Of a stretch of 64,000 bases of DNA, positions 28,076 through 37,006 are shown one piece after another. The position numbers and the translations under genes were made by a program. Source of the stretch: Sphingobium cloacae (GTDB taxonomy: Bacteria > Pseudomonadota > Alphaproteobacteria > Sphingomonadales > Sphingomonadaceae); NCBI RefSeq assembly GCF_002355855.1, contig NZ_AP017655.1, positions 1,612,001-1,676,000 of the forward strand, read 5' to 3'. Within the stretch, counting starts at the first letter, position 1. Every line of letters begins with the position of its first letter. The notes beneath the pieces were generated by a model, which was not told where the DNA came from, searched no databases, and saw nothing but the letters and a program-made list of their open reading frames with translations.

Positions 28076-28692
28076 ATACCCCCTCTCACAAAAGCTGTGA
28101 CGCCAACCGTCATGCGTCCGGGGAGACGCGTGCATCAAGGAGATTACCGTTGCGAAACCGTGGCGCCGCTCCACCGCCCGGCCGGCATGTCCTTTGCCCC
28201 CTTCTCCAGCCCGCCCCGAAGACCGTCAGGAAGGTCATGATGTCCGGCAATCCGGGAACCCAGCATCATTCTGCCCGCCAGGAGGCGGCCTGACGGCCCG
28301 GTGGCGGATCGACGCACGTTACCGCCATGTTTCGGGAAGGTTACACATCCACGGCAGACCGCTTGCGCAGTCTGAAGGCAGGGAATGCGTGGGGTGAGGC
28401 ACATATCCCCGTCCCCCTCCCAGCATCCCGAGCGCAGGCCGTCGCCGCCGCGACGCGGCCCGGCGCGTACCGTTCGTCTACCGTTAGTTACTTGTCCCCC
28501 GCCGGACACCACCCGAATGTCGACAGGAGCCCGCCGCAGCAGCCCGTCATCCTTCCTTCCGGACCAAGCACGGGCGCGCGGCGAACATCTGGCCGTCGGC
28601 CATAGTGAAAGGCGCGAACTGATATTCGAGGCAAGGCCGCTTCAAGCCTTGACGACAGGTCGAAGCAGACGCGCCGTGGATGAGGATAGGAT
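28076..28692. other. 617-base intergenic region without a recognised gene
   Basis: Between the divergent haem lipoprotein and sterol-desaturase-like gene I see no credible coding sequence or RNA gene. It should hold both promoters. A weak relative of the shared motif (GTTCGTCTACCGTTA, 28472-28486, about 10 of 15 positions) lies about 200 bases before the desaturase start; I do not count it as a confirmed copy. Confidence 0.4.
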
Positions 28693-29724
28693 ATGGCGAA
28701 GCATGATATCTGGACTTCGATCGCGGCCTTCTATGAGCCCACGCTGGAAATGGTGGAGCTATGGACCTGGGGTATTCCGCTTTTCGTGACCGTCATAGCC
28801 GTGATGTTCATGCTCTCCGAGAAGAGGCAGGGCCCGCTGACCGTCCGTTCGCTGATCGGTTCGATATTCCCCCGGGAACAATATGCCCATCCATCTTCCC
28901 GTGTCGATATATGGAACGGCGTCCTCCTCCTCGCGATCGGTTTTCCCCTGATTGGCGTCATGGCCATCAACGGTCTCGCCATCGCGGGGAATATAGCCGC
29001 CCACGCCAGCCATGAACTGGGCGTCCGCGATCCCATGATCCATTCGGCATGGGCCATGGTAGCCATCCAGTTTATCGTCTATTTCCTCAGCGTGGACTTT
29101 GCGGGATATTGGGTCCACCGCTGGTGCCATACGGTGCCTTTCCTGTGGAATCTCCATAAACCGCATCACACCGCGGAAACCCTGACGCCCTGGACGCTCT
29201 TCCGGCAACATCCGATCGAATTTCTGATCCTGAACGCCATCCCGGCCATGTTCGGCGGCGTCGTGACCGGGTTGGTGCTTTATGCGACGGGCACGACGAT
29301 GCATCCCGGCACCGTGGCCGCCGTGGGGATACAGGCCTATGCCGCCTTCTTCATCGTCGACGTCTTCTCCCATGTTCACGTGCCCGTATCCTATGGCTGG
29401 CTGAACAGGATCGTCCTCGCGCCTGTCATGCACAATCTTCATCACAGCCTGGAGCTCCGTCATCGGGACAAGAATAATGCGGTTCTGCTGACGGTCTGGG
29501 ACTGGATGTTCGGCACGCTTTACCTGCCCGAAAAGGGGGAAACCTGGCGGTGGGGACTCAACGAGGAAGAATTCGGCGAGGCCAATCCGCACAGAACCGT
29601 CAAGGCTTTCTATCTCGAGCCTTTCACGTCCGTCTGGGCCTATCTCCGGCAGGCGTGGTCGCGCCAGGGCGAGCATGAGCCCCATCGCGACGGACAGCAA
29701 CTCTCCTCCGACAGCCCTTCCTGA
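28693..29724 (+). CDS. Sterol desaturase/fatty acid hydroxylase family protein
   Basis: A 343-residue integral-membrane di-iron oxygenase. The His clusters HRWCH, HKPHH and HNLHHS that bind the two irons are all present, among four or more membrane helices. Family members hydroxylate or desaturate sterols, fatty acids or carotenoids using electrons from a ferredoxin or cytochrome b5. The ferredoxin gene immediately downstream is the probable electron donor. Whether its substrate is the ligand imported by the nearby receptors is a guess worth noting. Confidence 0.9.
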   Translation: MAKHDIWTSIAAFYEPTLEMVELWTWGIPLFVTVIAVMFMLSEKRQGPLTVRSLIGSIFPREQYAHPSSRVDIWNGVLLLAIGFPLIGVMAINGLAIAGNIAAHASHELGVRDPMIHSAWAMVAIQFIVYFLSVDFAGYWVHRWCHTVPFLWNLHKPHHTAETLTPWTLFRQHPIEFLILNAIPAMFGGVVTGLVLYATGTTMHPGTVAAVGIQAYAAFFIVDVFSHVHVPVSYGWLNRIVLAPVMHNLHHSLELRHRDKNNAVLLTVWDWMFGTLYLPEKGETWRWGLNEEEFGEANPHRTVKAFYLEPFTSVWAYLRQAWSRQGEHEPHRDGQQLSSDSPS

Positions 29725-29800
29725 AACGGCCGACGGCTGTCAGCGCCGCGCGAACCCCCGTTCCGCGGCGCCCCCTCCCCCAATAGAAAGCGAAGCGTTC

Positions 29801-30124
29801 ATGACGACGGTCACATATATCGAAGCCAACGGGACGGAACATAGGGTCATCGTCCCGGCGGGCGTTTCCGCCATGGAAGCCGGCCGCAACAACGGCGTGC
29901 CGGGCATCGGTGGCGATTGCGGCGGGCAGGCCGCCTGTGCTTCATGCCATGTCTTCGTCGATGACGTCTGGCTGGGCCGGACCGGGAAAGCGCATCCTGA
30001 AACCGAACTCGGCCTACTGGCGCTGTCGGATGACTTCCGGGAAAGCAGCCGGCTGGCCTGCCAGATCGAGCTGACGGACGAGTTGGACGGTCTCGTGCTG
30101 CAAATGCCGGAACGTCCCTGCTGA
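29801..30124 (+). CDS. 2Fe-2S ferredoxin (adrenodoxin-type)
   Basis: A 107-residue ferredoxin with the adrenodoxin-like cluster motif: Cys in GGDCGGQAAC, two more in ASCH and the fourth in LACQIEL. These proteins pass single electrons to monooxygenases. The ATG at 29801 gives the typical length; an upstream ATG at 29675, inside the desaturase gene, would add a Pro-rich extension. It follows the sterol-desaturase-like gene by 76 bases, so it is most likely its donor. Confidence 0.88.
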   Translation: MTTVTYIEANGTEHRVIVPAGVSAMEAGRNNGVPGIGGDCGGQAACASCHVFVDDVWLGRTGKAHPETELGLLALSDDFRESSRLACQIELTDELDGLVLQMPERPC

Positions 30125-30372
30125 ACCATCTTTTCAAGGGCCGGGACCGGTATCCGGCGTGACTGTTGCGCTGGCAGTGCCGGGCATGTAAAAAGGCGTC
30201 GATTTTTAGGCTCGGCTCGATTGTCCACCTCTCAGAACGCTCGACCTGATATGTCTCCCTATTCCGGTTATCCCGCCAGGCGGCCGGTCCGTTTTTGCAG
30301 TTCGAATCCGGCGAGCGCGCACCAATATCAGCAAAAAGCCCCGTTCCGCGCCTTCCATGCCAAACGGTCGCG

Positions 30373-31680
30373 ATGAGGAAGCGGAGCGGGATATTGCAGG
30401 AAACAAGCGATACAGATCGGCTTACCGCCCACGGTCAAAGAATCCGGAAGAGCGGCGCGCTCGGGAAATCGCTGCAAATCAACCGTCTCTTCGACCTGCT
30501 CCTTGAGCGATCGCTGGCCGGCACGGCGGCGAAGGAAATCGACATTGCCCAGAATGTGTTCGGCCGGTCCACCGATGTCGATCTGGCGGCCGATGCGACC
30601 GTCCGGGTCTATGCCCATCGGCTCCGGAAAAAGCTGGATGCCGTGCCGGCCGATGAGCAGGGCGAGCGCCTGATCCTCCCGCGCGGCGAATACCGGCTCG
30701 TTGTCGTCCCCGCGGATGCGGAAGCCGGGGATCATGGCGACGATCCCGTCATGGAACGCCCGCACCGGCGCGCATGGCGATGGCTTGCCGCGGCGGTGGC
30801 CTTTCTCGCGCTCAACCTGCTATGCTGGTTCTGGTTCGCGAATGAGCCGTCCAGGGACCCTCGCCTCGACACCATTTTCTGGAAGGGCCTGGCGAATGAT
30901 CGCACGCCGGCCCTGATCGTTTCCGGCGATTATTATGTTTTCGGCGAGCAAGGCCCGAACGGCGCGATCCAGCGCATGATCGCCGATCCCGCCATCACGT
31001 CCAGCGAGGACCTCACTCAATACAAGATGCATACGCCCGGCGCCGACAAGGCCTATGTCGACATGAACGCCTATCATCTGCCGGAGGGGCTCGCCTCCGC
31101 CCTTGCCTCGATCGCCCCGATCGTGACAGCCGCGCGGTCCGGAAAGGCCAATCCGCCCAGGTCCATCACGATCTCCCGCTTCACCAACGATATGCTGACC
31201 AGCCAGGATATCGTCTATGTCGGCTTGTTGAGCACCCTCAGGGAACTGCAGGAACCTCTCTTCAGTCTTTCCGGCTTTTCGCTATCGGCGAGCAGCGACA
31301 CGCTCGTGGATCGAGCGAGCGGGCATCGCTTTCAATCGGACTGGGCCGATCCCTCCAGAACGGGGATACTGCGCCGTGATTATGCCTATCTCGCCAGGCT
31401 CCCGGGGCCGTCTGGAAACCAGATCCTGGTGATCGCCGGCACGCGGGATCCCGCCCTGGTGGAAGCAGCGCAGATCGCATCGGACAAGGCCGAACTCAGC
31501 CGCTTGCAGGCCCGATTGGGCAAGGGCGAGGCTTTCGAGGCGCTGTACGAGGTGCGCACATTCGGGCCATCGAACATTTCCCGCCAATTGCTGATCGCGC
31601 GCCCGCTCCATGTCGACCGGATGTGGCCTGCGAGGAAAGATGCTCCTGTCCGTGCCGACATGTCGGAGCGCGCGCAATAA
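30373..31680 (+). CDS. Membrane-anchored winged-helix regulator (ToxR/CadC-like architecture, second copy)
   Basis: A 435-residue paralogue of the regulator at 2196-3542: winged helix at about residues 20-112 (ATVRVYAHRLRKKL), one membrane helix at about 135-154 (LAAAVAFLALNLLCW) and a periplasmic domain of about 280 residues. Shared periplasmic segments include LIVSGDYY (LIVVADYY), DIVYVGLLS (NIVYVGFLS), LPGPSGNQILVIAGTRD (MPGPAGNHILIVSGTRD) and LLIARPL near the end. The ATG at 30373 is used; a TTG at 30295 would lengthen it. It lies between the two receptor cassettes and is the best candidate controller of them. Confidence 0.75.
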   Translation: MRKRSGILQETSDTDRLTAHGQRIRKSGALGKSLQINRLFDLLLERSLAGTAAKEIDIAQNVFGRSTDVDLAADATVRVYAHRLRKKLDAVPADEQGERLILPRGEYRLVVVPADAEAGDHGDDPVMERPHRRAWRWLAAAVAFLALNLLCWFWFANEPSRDPRLDTIFWKGLANDRTPALIVSGDYYVFGEQGPNGAIQRMIADPAITSSEDLTQYKMHTPGADKAYVDMNAYHLPEGLASALASIAPIVTAARSGKANPPRSITISRFTNDMLTSQDIVYVGLLSTLRELQEPLFSLSGFSLSASSDTLVDRASGHRFQSDWADPSRTGILRRDYAYLARLPGPSGNQILVIAGTRDPALVEAAQIASDKAELSRLQARLGKGEAFEALYEVRTFGPSNISRQLLIARPLHVDRMWPARKDAPVRADMSERAQ

Positions 31681-31784
31681 ACGCTGGCGGATTCTGACGG
31701 CCGACCTCCATCCGCCAACAGCCGGAAACCGCCGATTGCCTCGCGGCCCTCTCCGTCAGCCCCGGCAGGAACGCAGCCGACGCT

Positions 31785-32399
31785 TCATTTCTGCCTCAGG
31801 TGCTGAAGGCGGGGATCGCCTCCGTCAGGATACCAGAAGGTGACATGGCAGCCTTCGCAGGCGCTGTCGATTTCGCTTCCCGCCTCGAACAACGCCACCG
31901 GATCGCGCTTGTCGATGGCGGCCAGCGCAACCTTCGTGGTCTTCTGCATATTCTGGGCAAAGGCGACAAAGGTCTCATGATCGCTCGCCAGCAAGGCATC
32001 GATCTGCTCGGTCGTCAGTTCGCCGGTCAGACGCGGCGTGTCGGCCGGGGCGGCGTGCCTGCCCTTCATCATGACGAGATTCATGGCCTCGATCAAAGTG
32101 ATCGCATGCCGCCGGACGTCCTTCCACTCCTCCTCGGTCCGCGGCCGGCGCTTGTCCACGCCATTCCTGTCCGACACCGTGGCGACCGACTCCCAGACAC
32201 CGTCCGCAGCCGGATCCACGGTGGAATCCATCAGCTCCCGGATCGAAGTCGATGTGTCGAACGGGGCCGCCGACGCGGCCTCGCCCTGTCCGGCCCCGGC
32301 CTGATTGGCGACCGTCCGGTCAGACGTCTTTTCGGAACATCCGGCAAGCGCCGCGACGGCGGCCAGCGATACCGACAAGGAAATGAGATGCAGACGCAT
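31785..32399 (-). CDS. Haem c lipoprotein (cytochrome c'-like, cassette B)
   Basis: A 204-residue lipoprotein with lipobox ALAGC (Cys21), a Gly/Ala-rich linker and a helical domain ending in the haem motif CEGCH at about 181-185. It resembles the lipoprotein at 27518-28075 in layout and in the CEGCHVTFWYP / CEDCHLRYWYP ending. GAAGGAAGG precedes the ATG. It follows the small lipoprotein gene on the same strand and is convergent with the regulator. Likely a periplasmic electron carrier or ligand sensor; partner unknown. Confidence 0.85.
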   Translation of the reverse strand: MRLHLISLSVSLAAVAALAGCSEKTSDRTVANQAGAGQGEAASAAPFDTSTSIRELMDSTVDPAADGVWESVATVSDRNGVDKRRPRTEEEWKDVRRHAITLIEAMNLVMMKGRHAAPADTPRLTGELTTEQIDALLASDHETFVAFAQNMQKTTKVALAAIDKRDPVALFEAGSEIDSACEGCHVTFWYPDGGDPRLQHLRQK

Positions 32400-32460
32400 T
32401 GTGCCTTCCTTCGATCGACGCCCATGATCCCGGATGCCCGGCCCGGCCACGGGATTGGGG

Positions 32461-32715
32461 CTATCGCGCGGCTTTCTGTTCCCCTGCACCGACATCAATG
32501 ATGCCGTCCTGCGCGGGATCGAGCGGCTGGTCCAACACCTTGTCGATCTCGCTCGGTGTTCCGGCCGGCTTTCCGGGCTGGCCGCCGGCCTGGCCAGCGC
32601 CCGCCGCGGCCCCTGCCTGATTGTCGCCGGCCTGATCGGCGGTCTTGGACGAACAGCCGCCCAGCGCCGCCGCCGCGCCCAATGCCGCAACGAAGATGAT
32701 CGGATAACTGCGCAT
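32461..32715 (-). CDS. Small lipoprotein, truncated relative of the haem lipoprotein
   Basis: An 84-residue lipoprotein with lipobox ALGGC (Cys21) and a Gly/Ala/Gln linker. Its tail, IDKVLDQPLDPAQDGIIDVG, parallels the first conserved segment of the neighbouring haem lipoprotein (IRELMDSTVDPAADGVWESV), but it stops before any haem motif. It looks like the N-terminal module of that family kept without the haem domain, either as a degenerate copy or a separate partner protein. It leads the two-gene lipoprotein unit. Confidence 0.65.
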   Translation of the reverse strand: MRSYPIIFVAALGAAAALGGCSSKTADQAGDNQAGAAAGAGQAGGQPGKPAGTPSEIDKVLDQPLDPAQDGIIDVGAGEQKAAR

Positions 32716-33128
32716 AATCTCTCCTTTCGAAACGCCCCTCGGTGGCGTGGTTCGACTCGATGGCCCGGATTCTATGCCGTATACTCAACAATCCATCGAA
32801 TTTAGCTATAATCGTTTACCCATATCGCAGGCGCCTCGGGTTTTCCGCCCTCGCGAAGTGCTCCCGCCCGTCCCGACACGGCCCGCAGCGCGGACCAGCT
32901 CCATCTTTCCTCTTTCATCCAACTGATATGGAAACATATTTTTGACGCCTGACAACGACTTCACGCGCCACGCAATAAGTTTACTTAACGCAACAATGAT
33001 GTTGTTTATGGACTTTGGGTTGCCATATCGCTATAGATCGGCCATGCCAACGAGAATCTCGTGTGCCTTTTTCGTGCAGGAGACCCGCAGCCTAAAAATG
33101 AGGCTGAATCAAAGGGGAAGGATCCAAG
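32716..33128. promoter_or_regulatory. Regulatory region upstream of receptor cassette B
   Basis: A 413-base interval between divergent small-lipoprotein and receptor genes with no credible gene. It contains the shared 15-bp motif at 32979-32993, a CAACA/TGTTG inverted repeat just after it, and AT-rich patches near 32780-32825 that could carry the leftward promoter. Confidence 0.5.
32979..33004 (+). promoter_or_regulatory. Candidate operator, shared 15-bp motif copy 3
   Basis: GTTTACTTAACGCAA at 32979-32993, followed by an inverted repeat CAACA (32991-32995), 4 bases, TGTTG (33000-33004). It lies about 125 bases before the receptor start and matches copy 1 and copy 2 in 13 of 15 positions each. 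This is the reference copy of the motif. Confidence 0.5.
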
Positions 33129-35468
33129 ATGCGACATGAAATTTTCGCAACCATTTCCAGGAGGAGCATTGCATTCCTGCTCGCCACCTCCTCCTTCGTG
33201 GCGATCACGCCGGCCATCGCGCAGGACGCTTCGGCGGATCCCGCGCCCCAGGCCGGCGCAGCACGCCCGGCTTCGAATGAAGAGATCGTCGTGACGGCGC
33301 GCCGCAAGGCGGAAGGATTGACGGAGGTTCCCGCGTCGATCACCGCCTATTCGTCGGAATTTCTGCAAAACCAGAATATTCAGTCGTTCGCGGACTATGC
33401 GACGAAGATTCCCAACCTCACTTTCCAATATGGCGGGGGATCGGATTATGCCTCCACCGGCTTCAGCGGCGGTCGGACGACCACCATCCGCGGCGTGGCG
33501 GGCCTCAACACGACGGCCTATTATATCAACGACACGCCGGTTCCCTCTTCGGTCAGCCCGCAGGTTCTCGACCTCGAACGCATCGAGGTGCTGAAGGGAC
33601 CGCAGGGCACGTTGTTCGGCGCCAGTTCGATGGGTGGCAACCTGCGCTTCATCACCAGCAGCCCGTCCCTGACCGAGAACCGCTACACCGTCCAGGCCCA
33701 GGTCGGCAAAACCCGCGATGCCGGAACGGACGTGGACGCCAACGCCCTTGCCAGCGTGGTCCTTGTCCCCGATCAGGTCTCGCTCAAGGCCGCGTTCGGC
33801 TATACCCGTGACTCGGGCTTCATCTCGCGCCGGTTCCCCGATGGTTCGGGGCAGCTGGTCACGAAGGGCGGCCAGGGCCGCAGCGAAGTCTACGCCGGTT
33901 CGCTCGCGCTCCGCGTCAAGCTCGCCGACGATCTGGAAGCCACGCTGAGCGGCATCGGGCAGTGGTCCGAACTGAACGGCTATCCGGCCGCCTATGTCCC
34001 GCTCCCCGGCTACAAGCCGGTCAGCTACACGCTCGACCGCGATCGGGACATCCAGGAATATTCCAAGGATCGCTGGGCCCTCGGCTCCTTCGTCCTCAAT
34101 TACACCGGGTCGGGCATGTCGGTGGTATCTTCCACCAGCTATTTCGCCCGCAAGGTGAACGAGCAGGAGGATATCACCGAAGGGACCAATCAGTTCATCA
34201 CCGAAACCTACGGCGTCGATATCGGGAACCCGGCCTTTTTCTCGCAGGCGGCAGTGGAGAACCGGCGCTTCACGCATGAAACGCGCCTTTCCTTCGACGA
34301 GGGCACGGTGCTGCCGAACCTGTCGGGTATCTTCGGCATATTCTACCAGCACCAGTTCAACAGTTTCGGCCAGCGGCCGATCGTCTTCCCGGCGCTTCAG
34401 GAATCAGGCCTGTTCGAACCGGGCAATATCGCGAGCGGGCGCTACCCCAGCCATGAGGACAATGTCGCCCTGTTCGGGGAGCTTTACTACGAAGTCGTGC
34501 CCAAGCTGACGCTGACCCTGGGCCTGCGCCAATATTGGATCAAGCAGAAGTCGGATGAAGTCGCGATCAACGATTTCTTCACCGAACCGGGTGGCGAAGT
34601 CATTCCGCGGATCAAGAACAAGCAGTCCGGCCTGATCCCCAAGGCGGTCATTTCCTACAAGATCGGCCGGCAGGGCAATGTCTACGCGTCCGTGGGCAAG
34701 GGCTTCCGCGTGGGCGGCACGCAGGCGCCGCTGCCCGATATCTGTTCGAGCGACCTCGCCGACATCGGCCTGACGCGGGAAGACGCGCTGCGCTACAAGC
34801 CCGACAAGCTGTGGAGCTATGAAATCGGCGCCAAGAATAGCTTCGCCAATGGCCGCCTCAATGTGTCCGCCGCCGGATTCCAGATCGACTGGTCGCACAT
34901 CCAGCAATCGGTCTTTCTCCCGACCTGCACCTTCGGCTTCGTTTCCAATGCGGGCAAGGCGCGCATTCGCGGCGGCGAGCTCGAAGTGTCGGGCCGTCCG
35001 TTCGCCGACATCCCGCTCACCATCCAGCTCGGTCTGGGCTATACCGATGGCGTTCTGCGCGATCCCGGCCTGATCCCTCAGGACGCCAATACCCGTCTGG
35101 TGCAGGTTCCGAAATGGACCGGCACCATCGCCGGGCATTATGAGACCGAGTTGAGCGACGGCATCGGCATGTTCATCGGAGCGGACTATAGCTATACGGG
35201 GTCCGTCAAGGTTGCCAACAGCGCGGGCGGCTTCCTGAACCGGCAGGCGTTCAACATCGTCAACGGCAATATCGGCATCACCTTCGGACGATCGAAGCTG
35301 ATGATCTACGGCAAGAACCTCCTCGACAAGCGACTGAATTACGGCGATCTCTATCCGGCCGGTTTCGAGCGCCAGGAAATGCTGGAAAACGGTTCCTTCC
35401 AGCGCCTGCCACGCGCGGCGGTCAGCCGGCCTCGGCAGATCGGCGTCCAATATCGCGTCGACTTCTAG
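33129..35468 (+). CDS. TonB-dependent outer-membrane receptor (cassette B)
   Basis: A 779-residue receptor: signal peptide ending near AIAQD, TonB box EEIVVTA, plug with IEVLKGPQGTLFGASSMGG, and a barrel ending in the canonical C-terminal Phe (YRVDF). GGAAGGATC precedes the ATG. It heads the cassette receptor, DUF6152-like, 262-residue protein, beta-propeller. It is only distantly related to the receptor at 25039, so the two cassettes may import different ligands with the same accessory parts. Confidence 0.92.
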   Translation: MRHEIFATISRRSIAFLLATSSFVAITPAIAQDASADPAPQAGAARPASNEEIVVTARRKAEGLTEVPASITAYSSEFLQNQNIQSFADYATKIPNLTFQYGGGSDYASTGFSGGRTTTIRGVAGLNTTAYYINDTPVPSSVSPQVLDLERIEVLKGPQGTLFGASSMGGNLRFITSSPSLTENRYTVQAQVGKTRDAGTDVDANALASVVLVPDQVSLKAAFGYTRDSGFISRRFPDGSGQLVTKGGQGRSEVYAGSLALRVKLADDLEATLSGIGQWSELNGYPAAYVPLPGYKPVSYTLDRDRDIQEYSKDRWALGSFVLNYTGSGMSVVSSTSYFARKVNEQEDITEGTNQFITETYGVDIGNPAFFSQAAVENRRFTHETRLSFDEGTVLPNLSGIFGIFYQHQFNSFGQRPIVFPALQESGLFEPGNIASGRYPSHEDNVALFGELYYEVVPKLTLTLGLRQYWIKQKSDEVAINDFFTEPGGEVIPRIKNKQSGLIPKAVISYKIGRQGNVYASVGKGFRVGGTQAPLPDICSSDLADIGLTREDALRYKPDKLWSYEIGAKNSFANGRLNVSAAGFQIDWSHIQQSVFLPTCTFGFVSNAGKARIRGGELEVSGRPFADIPLTIQLGLGYTDGVLRDPGLIPQDANTRLVQVPKWTGTIAGHYETELSDGIGMFIGADYSYTGSVKVANSAGGFLNRQAFNIVNGNIGITFGRSKLMIYGKNLLDKRLNYGDLYPAGFERQEMLENGSFQRLPRAAVSRPRQIGVQYRVDF

Positions 35469-35488
35469 GGGAAGGCTGGACAGAGCAC

Positions 35489-35917
35489 ATGCGCACCGGA
35501 GCCCCATCAGCAACGGCCAAGCCATCGCAGCGGCGCGTCATGCGCCGCTGGTCGACTGGCACGGTCTTGCTGTTGGGCCCGGTGCTTGCGCTGGGTTCGG
35601 CGCCGGTGACGGCGCATCATTCCTTCGCCATGTTCGACAAGCATCGGACGGACAGGATCGAAGGCACGGTGACGCGCTTCGAGTGGACAAATCCCAATGT
35701 CCGCATCGAAGTCGCGGCGCCCGGCCCGCAAGGCGCGAAAGTGACTTACAAGATCGAAAGCGCCAGCATCAACATGCTGATGCGCAATGGATGGCGGTAT
35801 AATTCGATGCAGACCGGGGATCGCATCACCGCCATGTTCAATCCGTTCAGGAATGGACGGCCCGGCGGCTTGCTCCGCGAGGTCATGCTCGCAAACGGAA
35901 CGAGACTGGGGGGCTGA
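35489..35917 (+). CDS. Exported DUF6152-like protein (cassette B)
   Basis: A 142-residue exported protein, homologous to 23657-24031. Signal peptide ends VTA and the mature chain would start His-His-Ser-Phe-Ala-Met-Phe-Asp. FEWTNPNVRIEV and a C-terminal GRPGGLLREVMLANG match the other copy. It starts 20 bases after the receptor stop. An in-frame ATG at 35540 would give a signal peptide closer in length to the paralogue's. Function unknown; the conserved His pair suggests metal binding. Confidence 0.8.
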   Translation: MRTGAPSATAKPSQRRVMRRWSTGTVLLLGPVLALGSAPVTAHHSFAMFDKHRTDRIEGTVTRFEWTNPNVRIEVAAPGPQGAKVTYKIESASINMLMRNGWRYNSMQTGDRITAMFNPFRNGRPGGLLREVMLANGTRLGG

Positions 35918-35989
35918 TGCGATGATACCCCATGACTATCCCATTGTTAAGGCGGGCGCAAAAGACGGCCCATTGGTGGAGAGTGCCTC

Positions 35990-36778
35990 ATGAGATTTTT
36001 GCAAGCTGCTGCGCTACCCTTGCTGGGCCTGGTCCTGCTGGCAACTGGCGCCTGTGACGGATCGTCAAACTCCTCGAACGCGGTACAGCAGGCGGATGCC
36101 TCCCAGAGGCCTGATTTTTCGGGCACCTGGACCCGGTATCCGGACAACTGGGCCGGGGACGATCCCGACAATCCGCCTCCCCCCAACGGCCCCTTCCCCT
36201 TGAAGGAGCCCTACGCCACGCAATATGCCGAGTTCATCAAGAAATCGCGCGCCGCCGATGCCGCCGGGACGCCGCTCGCCACGCCGACGACGCGCTGCCT
36301 GCCCGAAGGCATGCCGGATATCATGAGCGCCCGTTACCCGATCGAGATCATGCAGAACTCCAGGCGGCTCGTCGTGCTGGCCGAGTTGCTGACGCAGACC
36401 CGCCGCGTCTACATCAATGAAAAGATGCCGCCGCTCGATGAGATCGAACCCTCTTTCAACGGCTATTCCGTCGCCCATTGGGAAGGGGACACGCTGGTCA
36501 TCGAAACCGTCCGCGTCCGCCCGGACGTGCGCTTCTTCAACGTGCCGCATAGCCTGAACATGAAGCTCACGGAACGCATGCGGCTCACGGCGCCCGATAT
36601 GCTCGAAAGCAAGGTCGTGATCGACGATCCGGAATATTTCACGAAACCATATGAGTTCACGTTCCAGTATAAACGGAACAACGACTACAAGATCATGGAA
36701 TTCATTTGCGAGAATAACCAGACGAAGGTCGATGCCGATGGAAAGGCGTCCCTCAATCTTCAAACAAGCGGGAACTGA
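35990..36778 (+). CDS. Uncharacterised exported protein, possible lipoprotein (cassette B)
   Basis: A 262-residue protein with a signal peptide ending LLATGAC, a possible but non-ideal lipobox, then the domain opening PDFSGTWTRYPD. It is the counterpart of the 264-residue protein at 24083-24877, sharing PEGMP, LAELLTQTRR, IEPSFNGY and WEGDTLV. GGAG precedes the ATG. Position between DUF6152-like and propeller genes suggests a periplasmic assembly with the receptor. No enzyme motif is seen. Confidence 0.75.
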   Translation: MRFLQAAALPLLGLVLLATGACDGSSNSSNAVQQADASQRPDFSGTWTRYPDNWAGDDPDNPPPPNGPFPLKEPYATQYAEFIKKSRAADAAGTPLATPTTRCLPEGMPDIMSARYPIEIMQNSRRLVVLAELLTQTRRVYINEKMPPLDEIEPSFNGYSVAHWEGDTLVIETVRVRPDVRFFNVPHSLNMKLTERMRLTAPDMLESKVVIDDPEYFTKPYEFTFQYKRNNDYKIMEFICENNQTKVDADGKASLNLQTSGN

Positions 36779-37006
36779 CATAGAAGCACCATGCCAACGA
36801 AAGGGAATCCGGTTTTGTTCGATGCTTGCCCGCGCCCGCGCCGATCCGATCATGGGTGGCGAGGCGGCATCGACACCCCCCTCTTCCACGCGAGGCGGAG
36901 CACGCGGCCCGATATCGCCTCCGCCCAGGGATCGGGACCCTGCCTTCTTTCCGACGATTCCCGCGAGACTTCTCGCTTGCGGCAACAGCATTGAAAGGTA
37001 AATGAA

